The position numbers were made by a program, and so were the translations under genes. The notes beneath the pieces were generated by a model, which did no database searches, had not been told where the DNA came from, and saw nothing but the letters and a program-made list of their open reading frames with translations. From Gammaproteobacteria bacterium (GTDB lineage Bacteria > Pseudomonadota > Gammaproteobacteria > UBA6429 > Thiohalophilaceae), in NCBI GenBank assembly GCA_024275915.1, contig JAJRYG010000104.1:1-39901 (forward strand): DNA of 39,901 nucleotides, in the 5' to 3' direction. Positions 1 to 7,926 of this stretch are shown one piece after another (position 1 is the first letter of the stretch; every line of letters starts with the position of its first letter).

Positions 1-81
1 CCGCTCAGCCACACTCAACGGCGTATTCAGCGATGCCCAGGCGGCATCTTCGGCTTCGATGGGTGGGGTCGGCTCACTCAT
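1..81 (-). CDS. Start of an unidentified gene, cut by the window edge
   Basis: Reading leftwards from the ATG at 81-79 there are 27 open codons (MSEPTPPIEAEDAAWASLNT, then PLSVAER) before the window ends. The start overlaps the end of the universal stress protein gene in the sequence ATGAGTGA, so its translation is probably coupled to that gene and it is the last visible member of the same operon. The visible part is hydrophilic, acidic and proline-rich and has no recognisable domain. No function can be assigned. The gene call rests on the overlap and the open frame. Confidence 0.55.
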   Translation of the reverse strand, partial: MSEPTPPIEAEDAAWASLNTPLSVAER

Positions 82-541
82 CAGGGTAGGGGACGATCAG
101 CAGAGGGATCCGCAAGGATCGCGCCAGAGGTTCGGTTGGCATGCGTGAACGCAGACCTTTCTTGCCTCTGGGACGGGGTGAACCCATGATCACCAGGTCG
201 AAATCATCGTTCTGGCTGACTTCGAGCAGACACGCTTCCGGCTCACCAACAATAATCACGCGGCTGTACTCGATTTCATTCTGTTCCGCTTCGTCACTGA
301 CCCGTTGACAATACTCATCGATTTCCCGGCCTATCTCGCTTTCCAGATAACGACGAAAGGTATCTCGGGTCGAGCCATTGTTCAGCCAGTCATCGCCGGT
401 CATCCCTTGCCACAGTGTCGGTACCACGATCAACTGGTGCAACCTCGCACCTTTGCCACACATTTGCAAGGCCACGTTTTCCGCTGCCACGGCACCTTCC
501 GTTCCATGACTGGCCAACAGAACATTGTTTGCAGACATCAT
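74..541 (-). CDS. Universal stress protein (UspA family)
   Basis: This 155-residue protein has the length and pattern of a single-domain Usp fold. A first beta strand (NVLLASHGTEGA) is followed by an amphipathic helix, and the C-terminal nucleotide-loop region reads VIMGSPRPRGKKG and ends in the strand IPLLIVPYP. Usp proteins are cytoplasmic, often bind ATP and modulate stress physiology or partner transporters. The glycine loop is less regular than the usual G2xG9xG(S/T) pattern, so ATP binding is uncertain. Two adjacent ATGs (541 and 538) are possible, with AGGTGA upstream. It lies 69 bases after a small membrane protein gene and a YeiH-type transporter gene, and overlaps the next gene by 8 bases. 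A role in controlling that transporter is inference from the context. Confidence 0.85.
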   Translation of the reverse strand: MMSANNVLLASHGTEGAVAAENVALQMCGKGARLHQLIVVPTLWQGMTGDDWLNNGSTRDTFRRYLESEIGREIDEYCQRVSDEAEQNEIEYSRVIIVGEPEACLLEVSQNDDFDLVIMGSPRPRGKKGLRSRMPTEPLARSLRIPLLIVPYPDE

Positions 542-558
542 TGACTCACCTGAAAGAT

Positions 559-585
559 TTGGTGCCCGCAGAGTGCGGGCACCAA
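559..585 (-). other. Perfect 12-bp stem hairpin between small membrane gene and usp
   Basis: The sequence TTGGTGCCCGCA, a GAG loop and TGCGGGCACCAA form a perfect 12-bp GC-rich hairpin. It lies between the stop of the 42-residue gene (611) and the start of usp (541). No uridine run follows on the minus strand, so it is not a standard intrinsic terminator. A role in mRNA processing, stability or attenuation within the operon is inference. Confidence 0.6.
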
Positions 586-610
586 CACAAGCTCCTGACT
601 TACTCCGTTT

Positions 611-739
611 TCAATAGGAGATATACACGCCAAAGGCGATAACCAGGGCGAATAATAACGCCATGAAGTCCTCTTTACGATCACTGCCAAAGATAGACAG
701 GGAAGAGCCACGCTCGAATTTCTGTTCTTCTTCACTCAT
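611..739 (-). CDS. 42-residue single-span membrane protein
   Basis: The ATG at 739-737 opens a 43-codon frame ending in TGA at 613-611. It encodes an acidic head (MSEEEQKFERGSSLSIFGSD) and, from about residue 25, a hydrophobic span MALLFALVIAFGVYISY that ends the protein. A strong ribosome site, GAGGAGAG, lies about 5 bases upstream, and the gene starts 16 bases after the YeiH-type gene. I do not recognise the family. The predicted form is a small one-span inner-membrane protein with the charged N-terminus in the cytoplasm. Its place between a multi-span transporter and a Usp suggests an accessory subunit or regulator of the transporter, which is inference. A 65-residue frame on the same strand in another register is the less likely alternative, because it has neither this ribosome site nor a sensible composition. 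Confidence 0.75.
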   Translation of the reverse strand: MSEEEQKFERGSSLSIFGSDRKEDFMALLFALVIAFGVYISY

Positions 740-755
740 GATATCTCTCCTCGTT

Positions 756-2330
756 TCAAACCGTTTCACTAACCAGCATGATAACAACAATCAGGGACAG
801 CACCGCCTTGGTTAGACCGACAATCCCGCCAATAATCGCAGGCTGGCCACCCGCCTGTTTCATGGAGGAAACCGTGATCTGCATGCCCAGTCCAACCAGA
901 CCAAAGGCAAATAGCCAGGTTATCCACTGCCGGAAAGCCTTGATCTTTTTGGCTGTGTGGCGCACGGCCTTGTGGGCCTTTTTCAGGATCTTGCCCGACT
1001 CCTTGCCCATTACCTTTGCATTGATAAGACCACGCAGGGTTGCATCATCTTCCCGGCTGGCGATCTTGCGACCTTCGAGCAGTCTTTCCAGTGCTGCCTT
1101 GCGATCAGCGCGTTGTACCTTGCCGGCATTGGCACGCAGTATTGACACTTCCTCGTCAGTGAGCATTTTGCTGGCGGGCACATTGGTATTGTCGAAATAC
1201 TTGCCCTTGTAGTGCTGAGCCGGTGCAAAAATGCCCGTGGTCGACAGGGCAAACATGAGGATAAAGCCCAGGACGAAAACCGGGAACTTGGCAAAGATCA
1301 CCTGCCCCACATTGACGCTCTCGGTAACGCTCTCTTCGCGCTTCACGTACCAGACAGCCAGCCACAGAACGATGATGGGCAGCACCAGTACCCGGGTGAT
1401 ATTGAAGATTTCCGCCACCTTCAGGGTCTCGATGCCATCGGGCTGGTAGGCCAGCGCCGCACCGGCTACCTGGGCCGAGTTGAGAATGCCGGTACCGGCC
1501 CAGGCACCAAACTGGACATAGGACATGCCAAACAGGTTACCGATGATGGGGAAGATGAACATGCAGCCAACCCCCCAGATGAGAATCGTGCCAATGGTAT
1601 AGGCGATCTCGACCGACTTGGCCTGAACCACCGGTGCTGCCGCGACTGTCGCCGAGACACCACAAACGCCCATTCCCGCCGAGAGAACACCTCCCATGGA
1701 ATTGGGTACCTTCATCCGAGACCCCAGCCACAGAGTCATGCCCACCGAGCCCAGCACGAAGAAACCGATCATGATGATGGACAGCCCACCCAGATTGGTC
1801 AGCTCGGCCGCACTGTACAGGGTACCCAGAAGGATAACCCCGGTTTTCAGGCCCAGACGGGAAAGCCGTACTCCGTTTTGTGCCCACTCGGGAACCTTAA
1901 AGACATTGACGATGATGATGCCGGTAACAATGCCAAGCACCACATAGTTCAGACCCAGCAGTTTATGAATGTACTTGCCGGTGTCACCCACCTTGCCCAT
2001 GGACATGCTGATGACGGCAATCTCGGGGGCAATGAACCAGCGCACCAGCATGGCAATGAGCAGAATGAACATGCCTCCGGCAATCGTTGACGAGTAATAA
2101 TCCCAGTGCCCTTCCCTGTGCGTACCAAACCATTGCCATGCCCCAATGACAAGAGCAACGATACCGAAATATAACGGGATGGTCGTCAGTTCGTGACTGT
2201 ATTTGTATTTTTTGCCAGCGGCGAGATGTTCAATATAACCGGCCAGCATGCCAGAATCTGCCAGGTACCAGATTGCCAGCATGATGACCCCGATAATAAA
2301 CAGCGCCGGACCCTTCTTGGTGTACACCAT
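756..2330 (-). CDS. YeiH/UPF0324-family membrane transporter, long form (putative sulfate exporter family)
   Basis: This 524-residue multi-span inner-membrane protein carries core motifs of the UPF0324/YeiH family: GLKTGVILLG, the glycine-rich GGVLSAGMGVCGVSA with VAAAP after it, and GTGILNSAQVAGAA. Databases label the family a putative sulfate exporter, but a substrate has rarely been shown. Family members are usually about 340-350 residues. This one has extra N-terminal spans and a charged, largely helical insertion at about residues 366-469, rich in Lys, Arg and Glu, before the last two spans. The start is supported by AGGAGGAA a few bases upstream of ATG 2330. It is the first gene of a minus-strand operon with a 42-residue membrane protein and a Usp. 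In a sulfur-oxidising lineage a role in sulfur anion export is plausible but is inference. Confidence 0.8.
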   Translation of the reverse strand: MVYTKKGPALFIIGVIMLAIWYLADSGMLAGYIEHLAAGKKYKYSHELTTIPLYFGIVALVIGAWQWFGTHREGHWDYYSSTIAGGMFILLIAMLVRWFIAPEIAVISMSMGKVGDTGKYIHKLLGLNYVVLGIVTGIIIVNVFKVPEWAQNGVRLSRLGLKTGVILLGTLYSAAELTNLGGLSIIMIGFFVLGSVGMTLWLGSRMKVPNSMGGVLSAGMGVCGVSATVAAAPVVQAKSVEIAYTIGTILIWGVGCMFIFPIIGNLFGMSYVQFGAWAGTGILNSAQVAGAALAYQPDGIETLKVAEIFNITRVLVLPIIVLWLAVWYVKREESVTESVNVGQVIFAKFPVFVLGFILMFALSTTGIFAPAQHYKGKYFDNTNVPASKMLTDEEVSILRANAGKVQRADRKAALERLLEGRKIASREDDATLRGLINAKVMGKESGKILKKAHKAVRHTAKKIKAFRQWITWLFAFGLVGLGMQITVSSMKQAGGQPAIIGGIVGLTKAVLSLIVVIMLVSETV

Positions 2331-2420
2331 GATGATTCCTCCTGAGTAGACAGTGGTATTTTATTTGTAGTTCTGCTCTCCCGTACTGCTTATCCTCCCT
2401 TGAACCTGCTGGTGCTCCCT

Positions 2421-2454
2421 ATTTTATCCTGTAATTCAGGCACACCCTGTCAAT
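2421..2454 (-). promoter_or_regulatory. Possible promoter of the transporter-usp operon
   Basis: On the minus strand a perfect -35 box TTGACA (2454-2449) is followed by the AT-rich GGATAAAAT (2429-2421). The spacing to the best -10 reading, TAAAAT, is about 21 bases, longer than ideal. With 18-19 bases the -10 is weaker. It lies about 90 bases upstream of the transporter start. Confidence 0.35.
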
Positions 2455-2755
2455 AAACACAACAATCGCATGGTTATATTATTAAGTAACAATTTTCTTA
2501 CGGGGAAGAGAAAGCAGATTTTTTATCTTCCCTGTTTGCCGTCCTGGTTCACGGCCATCATCAATAACCCCTTGAAGCATAACCAGCAACATGAATATGA
2601 CGCAGGGAAAACAAACATCCGTCATGTAAGACAAAACATGGATTCGAGACTCTGTCTGAAAAAGTATGGGCAGGCATTCATTGCATACTGCAACGACATG
2701 ACAGCAGACAAACCTCAAGCCGAGCCACTAACCCCGGGGACAAAATTCGCCTCTA

Positions 2756-2845
2756 ACAGGCTGTTAAAAAAAACCGTTTTTCAACAGCCTGTGTGCAATG
2801 CAGGGAAGCCCCACCATTTTCAATGACCGCACGTCATTGAAAATG
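2756..2845. repeat. Dispersed palindromic repeat, family A, copy 1
   Basis: This copy has two hairpins. The first has arms ACAGGCTGTT-AAAAA and TTTTT-C-AACAGCCTGT (2756-2792). The second is a perfect 13-bp stem, CATTTTCAATGAC (2815-2827) against GTCATTGAAAATG (2833-2845). Related copies lie at 3471-3636, 6665-6810 and 38681-38724. Together with flanking DNA it fills the gap 2331-2926, in which I see no convincing gene. An open frame of 118 codons across it runs through the hairpins and looks fortuitous. Confidence 0.75.
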
Positions 2846-2882
2846 TGAGGGAACGGTGAACCAGGTTTGCCCTTCCCGGGTT

Positions 2883-2908
2883 GAAAAAGCCCAAGGATGG
2901 GCTTCTTC
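2883..2908 (-). terminator. Rho-independent terminator of the PPOX-fold gene
   Basis: On the minus strand, about 18 bases after the stop of the flavoprotein gene, GAAGAAGCCC, the loop ATCCTT and GGGCTTTTTC form a 10-base stem with one mismatch. The 3' arm carries a run of five T. Confidence 0.6.
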
Positions 2909-2926
2909 AGTTTCCTGCGAAAGCTA

Positions 2927-3454
2927 TCAACGATTCTTTACCGCCCGATCCAGGTATTGTGGACAATTGATAACCGCATACTCCACCTCCACCCTGATCA
3001 CCCGCAGGGCCTCCCGGTAACCGGGATGCTGCCGGTAGGCTGCCAGTTCTTGAGGTGCATCCAGAATGCTGACCCGGCCATTGACCTTGATGCGTTTGCC
3101 TTTTTCAAAGTCGATGAACAACAGGCCAACCTGCGGATTTTCCATGAAATTGCCGATGGTATGCAGCAGGCCATTGCCGTCGAAGTCGGGGAAACACAGG
3201 TGCCGGTCGTCTTCCACCACAACGAAGCCCGGTTCCCCGCCCCGGTAGTTGCACTGGCAATGGCCCTCGGCATCGGCCGAAGCCAGAAAGAAAAACGGCC
3301 GCGAGCGGATAAACTCGGCAAACCCGGGCCAGAGCCGGCGGGTGTCCTGGCTGTAGACGGGGTGATCGATGAGCGCACGGGCCCGGTCTGAGGTTCCGTA
3401 TTTCTCCTGGGCCCGACGCTGGCCCGGCGTAAATCGTTGTGCGTTGTGTGACAT
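2927..3454 (-). CDS. Pyridoxamine 5'-phosphate oxidase-like FMN-binding protein
   Basis: This 175-residue protein has the split-barrel flavin fold of the PPOX superfamily. The recognisable core is FIRSRPFFFLASADAEGHCQ, then PGFVVVEDDRHLCFPDFDGN, then NFMENPQVGLLFIDFEKGKR, and then a VNGRVSIL strand. This strand order and the dimer-forming FPDFDGN loop are typical of small flavin reductase or general-stress-type family members rather than true PdxH. It probably binds FMN in the cytoplasm; the substrate is unknown. The start ATG 3454 is well placed after GGGAGGAGG. A family A repeat begins only about 5 bases beyond the ribosome site, so the promoter must lie in or beyond the repeat. A terminator hairpin follows the stop. 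Confidence 0.82.
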   Translation of the reverse strand: MSHNAQRFTPGQRRAQEKYGTSDRARALIDHPVYSQDTRRLWPGFAEFIRSRPFFFLASADAEGHCQCNYRGGEPGFVVVEDDRHLCFPDFDGNGLLHTIGNFMENPQVGLLFIDFEKGKRIKVNGRVSILDAPQELAAYRQHPGYREALRVIRVEVEYAVINCPQYLDRAVKNR

Positions 3455-3470
3455 GTCCTCCTCCCTTTGG

Positions 3471-3636
3471 CAGGCTGATGAAAAAGGCCTTCCGTGGACT
3501 TTTCAACACCGGAAACAAAAAATGCGATTTTTTGCTTCCTCATGTTTTCAATACCCTACTGCCATTGAAAACGGCGATGCATCCCTGTATCGCCAACAGG
3601 CTGCTGAAAAAGGCCCTTGTTCAATAACCTGTCAGG
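3471..3636. repeat. Dispersed palindromic repeat, family A, copy 2
   Basis: It starts with CAGGCTGATGAAAAAGG and contains a 9-bp stem, GTTTTCAAT (3544-3552) against ATTGAAAAC (3564-3572). Next comes GGCGAT...ATCGCC around the spacer GCATCCCTGT, and it closes with CAGGCTGCTGAAAAAGGCC (3597-3615). The last two parts recur at 6665-6810. The copy sits directly upstream of the flavoprotein ribosome site and fills most of the gap before prmA. Confidence 0.7.
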
Positions 3637-3718
3637 GATGAGTGTAGGCAACAACTCGTCATGTCACTCGGCAATTTTGCCTGCAAGAACCCGCAACACA
3701 CCCTGCAGCCCTTTGGGC

Positions 3719-3724
3719 TATAAT
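3719..3724 (+). promoter_or_regulatory. -10 box upstream of prmA
   Basis: A perfect TATAAT lies 38 bases upstream of the prmA start. No good -35 box is found 16-18 bases before it, so the promoter assignment is tentative. Confidence 0.4.
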
Positions 3725-3762
3725 GACGCGTCCGAGATATAAAACAGGTATACACCGACTCC

Positions 3763-4644
3763 ATGCCCTGGCTGCAACTTGAACTGGAAACCCGTCCCGA
3801 GGAGGCCGAACTGCTCTCGGATCTGCTCAGTGAGGCGGGTGCCAGTGCGGTGACCTTTCAGGACGCCGCGGATCAGCCTCTGTTCGAACCACCGCTGGGT
3901 ACCACGCCCCTGTGGCAATCGACCCGGGTGATTGGCCTGTTCGAGGCCGACTCCAGCATGGAGGCGGTTCTCGACTACCTGCAATCCCGTCTCACAGACC
4001 AGCCAATGCCGGCCTGGCATCTCAATCCGCTGGAAGACCGCGACTGGGTGCGTGCCTGGATGGATGATTTCAAACCCATGCAGTTTGGTGAACAATTGTG
4101 GATCTGCCCCACCGGTTTCGAACCGCCAAAGCCCGAGGCGGTAAATATTCTGCTCGACCCGGGGCTGGCCTTTGGCACTGGCACCCACCCGACCACGGCC
4201 ATGTGCCTGCGCTGGCTGGATGCTCACCCCCCGACTGGTCAGCGGGTCATCGACTACGGCTGTGGCTCGGGCATTCTGGCGATTGCCGCCGGCCTGCTCG
4301 GCGCCAGCCACATCGATGCGGTGGATACCGATCCCCAGGCTCTGCTCGCCACCGGCGATAATGCGGCAAAGAACCGTCTGGAAGGCCGGATCAGCCCCTG
4401 GCTGCCCGATGACTTCCCGGCGACACCGGCGCCTCTGCTGCTGGCCAATATTCTTGCCGCGCCACTGATGTCGCTGGTGCCCCTGTTTGCCAGACTGGTC
4501 GAGACCGGAGGTGATATCGTCCTCTCGGGCATCATCGAAAATCAGGCCGAAGACGTCATGGCCTGCTACCGGGAGACCTTTGACATCCACATCCACCAGC
4601 AACAGGACGAATGGATCTGTCTGGCCGGACAGCGTAAATCGTGA
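3763..4644 (+). CDS. prmA: Ribosomal protein L11 methyltransferase
   Basis: PrmA trimethylates ribosomal protein L11 using S-adenosylmethionine, in the cytoplasm. The 293-residue length is that of the E. coli enzyme. The N-terminal L11-recognition domain begins MPWLQLELETRPEEAELLSD. The linker reads DWVRAWMDDFKPMQFGEQLW, and the Rossmann methyltransferase domain has GLAFGTGTHPTTAMCL and the SAM-binding motif VIDYGCGSGILAIAAGLLGA, followed by LLANILAAPL. All are characteristic of PrmA. It is the first gene of a conserved block, with a zinc-ribbon DUF3426 gene, dusB and fis behind it. A TATAAT box lies 38 bases upstream. Confidence 0.96.
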   Translation: MPWLQLELETRPEEAELLSDLLSEAGASAVTFQDAADQPLFEPPLGTTPLWQSTRVIGLFEADSSMEAVLDYLQSRLTDQPMPAWHLNPLEDRDWVRAWMDDFKPMQFGEQLWICPTGFEPPKPEAVNILLDPGLAFGTGTHPTTAMCLRWLDAHPPTGQRVIDYGCGSGILAIAAGLLGASHIDAVDTDPQALLATGDNAAKNRLEGRISPWLPDDFPATPAPLLLANILAAPLMSLVPLFARLVETGGDIVLSGIIENQAEDVMACYRETFDIHIHQQQDEWICLAGQRKS

Positions 4645-4753
4645 GTTTTTCCGTCAAACAGGGGCAAACCTGCAACCATCGTTGGATTGTGCATCCCCGG
4701 ACGAGTTTTTATACTGTGCGAACCACCGACCCGAAACGGCTCTGACAATACCG

Positions 4754-6664
4754 ATGTTCACCTGCTGCCCCCATTGCAAAACCTGCTTTCGCATCACCAA
4801 ACCCCAGCTTGAAATAGCCCAGGGCAAGGTGCGCTGTGGCAAGTGCAAGCAGATTTTCAACGGCAAGCTGCACCTCAGCGACGACATTCCCAAGGCCGCC
4901 AGGCCAGTCGTGCACAAACCGGCAAAAAAAGTGGTGGAAACAGTACCGGCCACCATCCAGCCCGAAACAGAGCCGCCCGCAGAGCCAGAGGCCGTCACGG
5001 CCGCCGAGCCCCTGTCCCCGCCCGAGGGAAAACCGGCGACGAAAAAGAAAAACATGCGTTCCGCCAGGGCTCCTGCGCGCAATCTGGATCTGGACCTGTT
5101 TTCCAGCCAGGATTTCACTGGCGCCATCGAAAATGAAGACGAGGATGACTCCTGGCTGGACAACCTCGATGAAGAGGAAGCCGAGGAGCATGACGAGGAA
5201 TACGAATACGACGAATTCGATGATGACGAAGATGTGGTCGAGGAGACCGAAATCATCGAAATGGATGACGAACACCTGGACATCTTTGCCTCGCTGGAAA
5301 AAATTATCCCCGCGGATCTGCATGCCGACAGCGAACAGCTAAAAGACGACGAGGAAAAGTTCCTCGATGACGAGATAACCCAGAGTGAAATCCTGCAAAG
5401 CGAGCTGGACTCTGCCATCGAAGCCCTGGCGCAGTATGAGGCGGAAGCCGAATCTGCCTCCGCAGACAGCGTTTTTGAATATCTGCCCGATGAGGAAGTG
5501 GCAGAAGATGAAGCCCGGGAACCAGAGCAGGAACCGGCCGATTTTGCCGCCGAGCCCGAGCCAGAACCACCAGCGGATGACGGCAAAGCCGAGGTCAACC
5601 AGCCCCCTTCTGCCTATGAATATGTTGATCCCGACGAGTTGCTCGATGAAGAAAAGAATATCAGCGAAATTCTCAGGGACATGGATTCCCAGCTCAAGCA
5701 GACCATTGGGGGGGATGAATACGATCAACCGCTGATCACCACAGACGAAGAAGATGAGCCGGCTGAAACTGACGATCCCAGCATTTTCTTCAAGCCGGAC
5801 GAGTGGGTGCTGTCCCAGCATGAAAATGAGGCTGAATCGCAGCATGCCCAGCCCGTCGCCAGCCGGGAAAGTCAGCAGGAAAAAGACAGCTTCGAGTCGG
5901 AATTCCTGGCCTCCCTTGACTCCACCCTGGCCGAAGCGGCCGATACGGCCGAGGCCCCCGTCGAGCCGCCAGCGGAAAAGCCCGCCAAGGCAAAAAAAAT
6001 CACCTACGAGGATGAGGAGGATCCCTTCCTCGGCTTCGACACCGGCATCGAAACCGGTGCGCCAGCCATTCCCGGCCCCATCCATGATCTGCCTGGACCA
6101 GGCGCCCATGACGACGAGCTGCCCTACCGGTTGCGTGAGGACTCCGGCACACAGGCAAGGGAACATGGCATCGCATACTACTTGGGCGGCTTCGTCGCCA
6201 TAGTACTGCTGACGGCCGGCTTACTGCTGCAGCTGGCGGTATTCCGCAGTAGCGACGTGGTAGAACACTACCCGGCGCTGGAACCCATGATGACCAGATT
6301 GTGCAGCAAACTGCCCTGCCGCTACACCAGCCGCACCGATGTTGGCCGTATCAAGCTGCTCAGTCGCGATATTCGCGTTCACCCAAGCGCACAAAATGCC
6401 CTGCTGATCACGGCCACCATGGTCAACCGTGCCGGTTTCCCCCAGCCCTATCCCGATATCCAGATCACCCTGTCCGATCTCAGCGGTGAAGTGGTGGCAC
6501 AGCGGCGCTTCAGCCCACGCGAATACCTGGGCCGTGAACCCTCGCCCTTCCTGCGCATGCAGGTTGGCAAGCCGGTAAAAATTGCCCTGGAAGTCATCGA
6601 CCCCGGCAAGGATGCCGTGAATTTTGAATTTACCTTTCACGACAAGATCCGCCAGCCGAATTAA
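4754..6664 (+). CDS. Zinc-ribbon and DUF3426 single-span membrane protein
   Basis: The chosen start gives MFTCCPHCKTCFRITKPQL, a Cys4 zinc ribbon (CPHC at about residues 5-8, CGKC at about 28-31) of the MJ0042 finger type. An upstream in-frame extension to 4487 overlaps prmA and has no family resemblance. Residues about 60-470 form a very acidic, low-complexity spacer rich in Glu, Asp and Pro. A membrane span (LGGFVAIVLLTAGLLLQLAV) lies near residue 480, and the remaining 140 or so residues are the periplasmic DUF3426 domain (CSKLPCRY, then VHPSAQNALLITATMVNRAG). Length is 636 residues, longer than many homologues because of the spacer. The gene is typically found between prmA and dusB in gammaproteobacteria. 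Its function is unknown; a zinc-dependent sensor or scaffold is only a guess. Confidence 0.85.
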   Translation: MFTCCPHCKTCFRITKPQLEIAQGKVRCGKCKQIFNGKLHLSDDIPKAARPVVHKPAKKVVETVPATIQPETEPPAEPEAVTAAEPLSPPEGKPATKKKNMRSARAPARNLDLDLFSSQDFTGAIENEDEDDSWLDNLDEEEAEEHDEEYEYDEFDDDEDVVEETEIIEMDDEHLDIFASLEKIIPADLHADSEQLKDDEEKFLDDEITQSEILQSELDSAIEALAQYEAEAESASADSVFEYLPDEEVAEDEAREPEQEPADFAAEPEPEPPADDGKAEVNQPPSAYEYVDPDELLDEEKNISEILRDMDSQLKQTIGGDEYDQPLITTDEEDEPAETDDPSIFFKPDEWVLSQHENEAESQHAQPVASRESQQEKDSFESEFLASLDSTLAEAADTAEAPVEPPAEKPAKAKKITYEDEEDPFLGFDTGIETGAPAIPGPIHDLPGPGAHDDELPYRLREDSGTQAREHGIAYYLGGFVAIVLLTAGLLLQLAVFRSSDVVEHYPALEPMMTRLCSKLPCRYTSRTDVGRIKLLSRDIRVHPSAQNALLITATMVNRAGFPQPYPDIQITLSDLSGEVVAQRRFSPREYLGREPSPFLRMQVGKPVKIALEVIDPGKDAVNFEFTFHDKIRQPN

Positions 6665-6810
6665 AAATGGCCTTGCCGGGAGGTTTTCAAGCCACGGGCG
6701 CAATCCCCGCATTTTCAATGACTTAGCAGCAATGAAAATGATAATGCTCCCTGTATCGCCAGCAGGCGGCTGAACACCCCCGTTTTTCGTGCCCACCTGT
6801 TAGACAATTT
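6665..6810. repeat. Dispersed palindromic repeat, family A, copy 3
   Basis: Directly behind the DUF3426 stop codon come CATTTTCA (6710-6717) and its partner TGAAAATG (6733-6740), then ATAATGCTCCCTGTATCGCC and CAGGCGGCTGAACA. The CTCCCTGTATCGCC segment matches copy 2 (ATCCCTGTATCGCC). The rest of the 275-base gap before dusB has no gene; AT-rich stretches around 6800-6880 may hold the dusB-fis promoter. Confidence 0.65.
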
Positions 6811-6939
6811 ATTGGAAAAAAACAAGCCCTTTTTCATCCCTCCGGCGCTTTCACCGGAGCACCATAATCGGTATGATCACCGACCGCTTGCAGAAGCCGG
6901 CGGAACCCCCATTCAAAATAAACAACAGCGACACCCGAA

Positions 6940-7926
6940 ATGAACATTGGCCCTTACGAGCTTGCTAACTCGTTGATTCTTGCCCCTATGGCAGGCGTTA
7001 CCGATTTGCCCTTTCGTCAGCTGTGCAAACAGCTGGGCGCGGGCATGGCCGTGTCGGAAATGGTCTCGTCCAATTCGCTGTTGTGGGGCAGCAAGAAAAC
7101 CCGGCGTCGAGCCAGCCACGATGGCGAAATCAAACCCCGCTCGGTACAGATCATGGGTACCGAGCCGGCGATGATGGCCGAAGCGGCCCGTTTCAATGCC
7201 GATCAGGGCGCCCAGCTCATCGACATCAACATGGGTTGCCCGGCCAAGAAGGTCTGCAACGTGCTGGCCGGTTCCGCCCTGCTGCAGGACGAGAAGCTGG
7301 TGGCACAAATCCTCCGTGCCGTGGTCGATGCCGTGGATGTGCCCGTGACCCTGAAAATCCGTACCGGCTGGGATCGGGAACACCGCAATGCGGTGCAGAT
7401 TGGCCGTATTGCCGAAGACAGCGGCATCCAGTCGCTGGCCATTCATGGCCGCACCCGTGCCGACATGTACCGCGGTGATGCCGAATACGACACCATTGCC
7501 GAGGTCAAGCAGGCCATCGGTATCCCGGTGGTTGCCAATGGCGACATCGATACGCCGGAGAAGGCCCGTTTCGTCCTCGACTACACGGGTGCCGATGCGG
7601 TGATGATTGGCCGCGCGGCCCAGGGACGTCCCTGGATCTTCCGCGAAATCGATCACTATCTGAAAACCGGCGAAAAACTGCCCGAGCCGGGTCTGTCCGA
7701 AATTCGTGACATCCTGCTCGGACATTTGCACAACCTTTATGCATTCTATGGCGAATACACCGGTGTGCGGGTTGCTCGCAAACACATCAGCTGGTACAGC
7801 AAGGGCCAGTCCCACGGTGGCGCCTTCCGCCAGGCCGTCAACCGTGTCGAGACGATCGAAGAACAGCTCGACATGACCCATGAATTTTTCGAAAAACTAA
7901 TAACCAGGGAGAAAATGGCAGCATGA
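6940..7926 (+). CDS. dusB: tRNA-dihydrouridine synthase B
   Basis: DusB is an FMN enzyme that reduces uridine to dihydrouridine in the tRNA D-loop, using NADPH. The 328-residue protein begins with the barrel strand LANSLILAPMAGVTDLPFRQ. It contains the catalytic-cysteine motif INMGCPAKKV near residue 100, the strand VTLKIRTGWD, the phosphate-binding IHGRTR, and GADAVMIGRAAQGRPWIF at the FMN site. The C-terminal helical domain carries ARKHISWYSKG. All are typical of the DusB subgroup. The last four bases overlap the fis start (ATGA), the same arrangement as in the E. coli dusB-fis operon. Confidence 0.96.
   Translation: MNIGPYELANSLILAPMAGVTDLPFRQLCKQLGAGMAVSEMVSSNSLLWGSKKTRRRASHDGEIKPRSVQIMGTEPAMMAEAARFNADQGAQLIDINMGCPAKKVCNVLAGSALLQDEKLVAQILRAVVDAVDVPVTLKIRTGWDREHRNAVQIGRIAEDSGIQSLAIHGRTRADMYRGDAEYDTIAEVKQAIGIPVVANGDIDTPEKARFVLDYTGADAVMIGRAAQGRPWIFREIDHYLKTGEKLPEPGLSEIRDILLGHLHNLYAFYGEYTGVRVARKHISWYSKGQSHGGAFRQAVNRVETIEEQLDMTHEFFEKLITREKMAA

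Noticed and set aside
2470-2826. 118-codon open frame on the plus strand after the transporter gene
   Set aside because: It runs through the family A hairpins, has no ribosome site or recognisable domain, and another frame of similar quality lies opposite.
4487-4753. Upstream extension of the DUF3426 protein by 89 codons
   Set aside because: It overlaps prmA by over 150 bases, and the family begins with the zinc ribbon at 4754.
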